Assembly (NCBI GenBank): GCA_024743015.1
Contig: JANSXJ010000269.1
Coordinates: 1 to 5,235, forward strand
Origin: Hyphomonas sp.
Lineage (GTDB): Bacteria > Pseudomonadota > Alphaproteobacteria > Caulobacterales > Hyphomonadaceae
Reading direction: 5' to 3'
DNA: 5,235 nt
Both the position numbers and the translations under genes were made by a program. Under the pieces are notes generated by a model. The model was not told the origin of the DNA, ran no database searches, and worked only from the letters and a program-made list of their open reading frames with translations. Within the stretch, counting starts at the first letter, position 1, and every line of letters begins with the position of its first letter. Shown here piece by piece: positions 4,460 to 5,235 of the stretch.

Positions 4460-5235
4460 TATTTGTACAGGCACCAGCGCATGATGGCCTTCTGGGCATG
4501 CAGTCGGTTTTCCGCTTCGTCCCAGACCAGCGATGCCGGTCCGTCGATGATCTCGGCGTCGACTTCTTCGCCCCGGTGCGCCGGTAGGCAGTGCAGGAAC
4601 CTGGCACCGCCCTGGGCCAGCTCCATCAAATCGTCCGTGACCGCAAACGGGTCGAGTTCGGCGAGACGCGCCTCTCCATCCTTGTCGCCCATGGAGACGA
4701 ACGTGTCGGTGATCACAACGTCGGCGCCCGCGACGGCTTCTTCCGCATTGTCGTAGAGATCGATGCGGCCCTGCAGTTCGCGCGCAATGGCAACATCATC
4801 TTCATCCGGCGCATAACGATCCGGGGTACCGATCGCGAAGGAGAAGCCGAATTTCGGCGCCGCATGGATGAAACTGGAGCAGACATTGTTTCCGTCACCG
4901 ACCCAGGCGAGACGGGCACCTTGAAGGTTAAGGCCGCTCTCTTCCAGGGTCATCAGATCCGCCATGATCTGGCACGGGTGAGACCGGTCGGTCAGGCCGT
5001 TTATGACCGGCACCGAAGCCGCTTCGGCAAACACTTCGAGATCGCTGTGGCTGTTGGCGCGCAGCATCACCATATCGACATATCGGCTGAGAACCCGCGC
5101 CGTGTCTTCCACGGTTTCACCCCGCCCAAGCTGCATATCGGAAGCTGTCGCGATGATCGAGTCGCCGCCCAGCTGGCGCATGGCAGCTTCGAAACTGAAC
5201 CGGGTACGGGTAGAATTCTTCTCGAAGATCATCGC
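4459..5235 (-). CDS. argF: Ornithine carbamoyltransferase, 5' end outside window
   Basis: The visible 258 codons cover most of a cytosolic enzyme that joins ornithine and carbamoyl phosphate into citrulline, the sixth step of arginine synthesis. The frame runs off the right edge; residues preceding AMIFEK, about 50 in this family, are missing. Numbering from the Met at 5232: STRTR (7-11) binds carbamoyl phosphate, HPCQ (85-88) completes that site, and GDGNNVC (112-118) opens the ornithine domain. Asp176 and SMG (180-182) bind ornithine, and HCLPAHRG (214-221) provides the catalytic Cys215. These motifs favour ornithine over aspartate or acetylornithine as substrate. All catalytic residues in view are intact. 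It is followed directly by the UPF0178 gene through a one-base TAGTG junction, so the two are probably one transcript. Upstream neighbours and any arginine control lie outside the window. Confidence 0.95.
   Translation of the reverse strand, partial: AMIFEKNSTRTRFSFEAAMRQLGGDSIIATASDMQLGRGETVEDTARVLSRYVDMVMLRANSHSDLEVFAEAASVPVINGLTDRSHPCQIMADLMTLEESGLNLQGARLAWVGDGNNVCSSFIHAAPKFGFSFAIGTPDRYAPDEDDVAIARELQGRIDLYDNAEEAVAGADVVITDTFVSMGDKDGEARLAELDPFAVTDDLMELAQGGARFLHCLPAHRGEEVDAEIIDGPASLVWDEAENRLHAQKAIMRWCLYK

Overview
The window looks like chromosomal housekeeping DNA from an alphaproteobacterium. The evidence is GC-rich coding sequence with AT-rich promoter islands, the crcB-rluC-like gene pair, an alphaproteobacterial-style PspF/PspA region, and intergenic GC palindromes of the kind scattered through such genomes. 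A Caulobacterales/Hyphomonadaceae-type host is my best guess, from gene content only.

Bases 1-1556 hold a phage-shock (Psp) envelope-stress locus with two divergent arms. On the minus strand are the first 12 codons of pspA, cut by the window edge. Upstream of pspA, in the same direction, is an unrecognised 51-residue protein with one C-terminal membrane segment. A near-consensus sigma-54 promoter (323-338) lies ahead of both. On the plus strand is pspF, the sigma-54 activator, with GAFTGA, Walker motifs and a FIS-type helix-turn-helix, and with no N-terminal sensor domain. The AT-rich gap between the arms carries an 8-bp inverted repeat about 93-128 bases upstream of the predicted psp start. 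It touches a sigma-70-like promoter whose predicted start point coincides with the pspF ATG. This suggests activation of the psp genes, negative autoregulation of pspF and a leaderless pspF mRNA.

Bases 1557-1716 are a short non-coding gap with several palindromes, two of them resembling dispersed intergenic repeats. Bases 1717-3098 (minus strand) hold crcB/fluC (fluoride channel) followed by an RluC-like 23S rRNA pseudouridine synthase, joined by a 4-base ATGA overlap. Bases 3099-3335 are non-coding and include a CCTGAGCCTGTCGAAGG repeat-type element. No fluoride riboswitch is visible there.

Bases 3336-3998 (plus strand) encode a 220-residue polytopic membrane protein rich in His/Asp, resembling YdjM/DUF457-type proteins. 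It converges on, and overlaps by four bases, a minus-strand pair made of argF (ornithine carbamoyltransferase, 5' end outside the window) and a YaiI/YqxD (UPF0178) gene. That pair is joined by a TAGTG stop/start junction.

I see no transposon, CRISPR array, tRNA or rRNA. The part most worth following up is the psp control region and its small membrane protein; the rest is ordinary.
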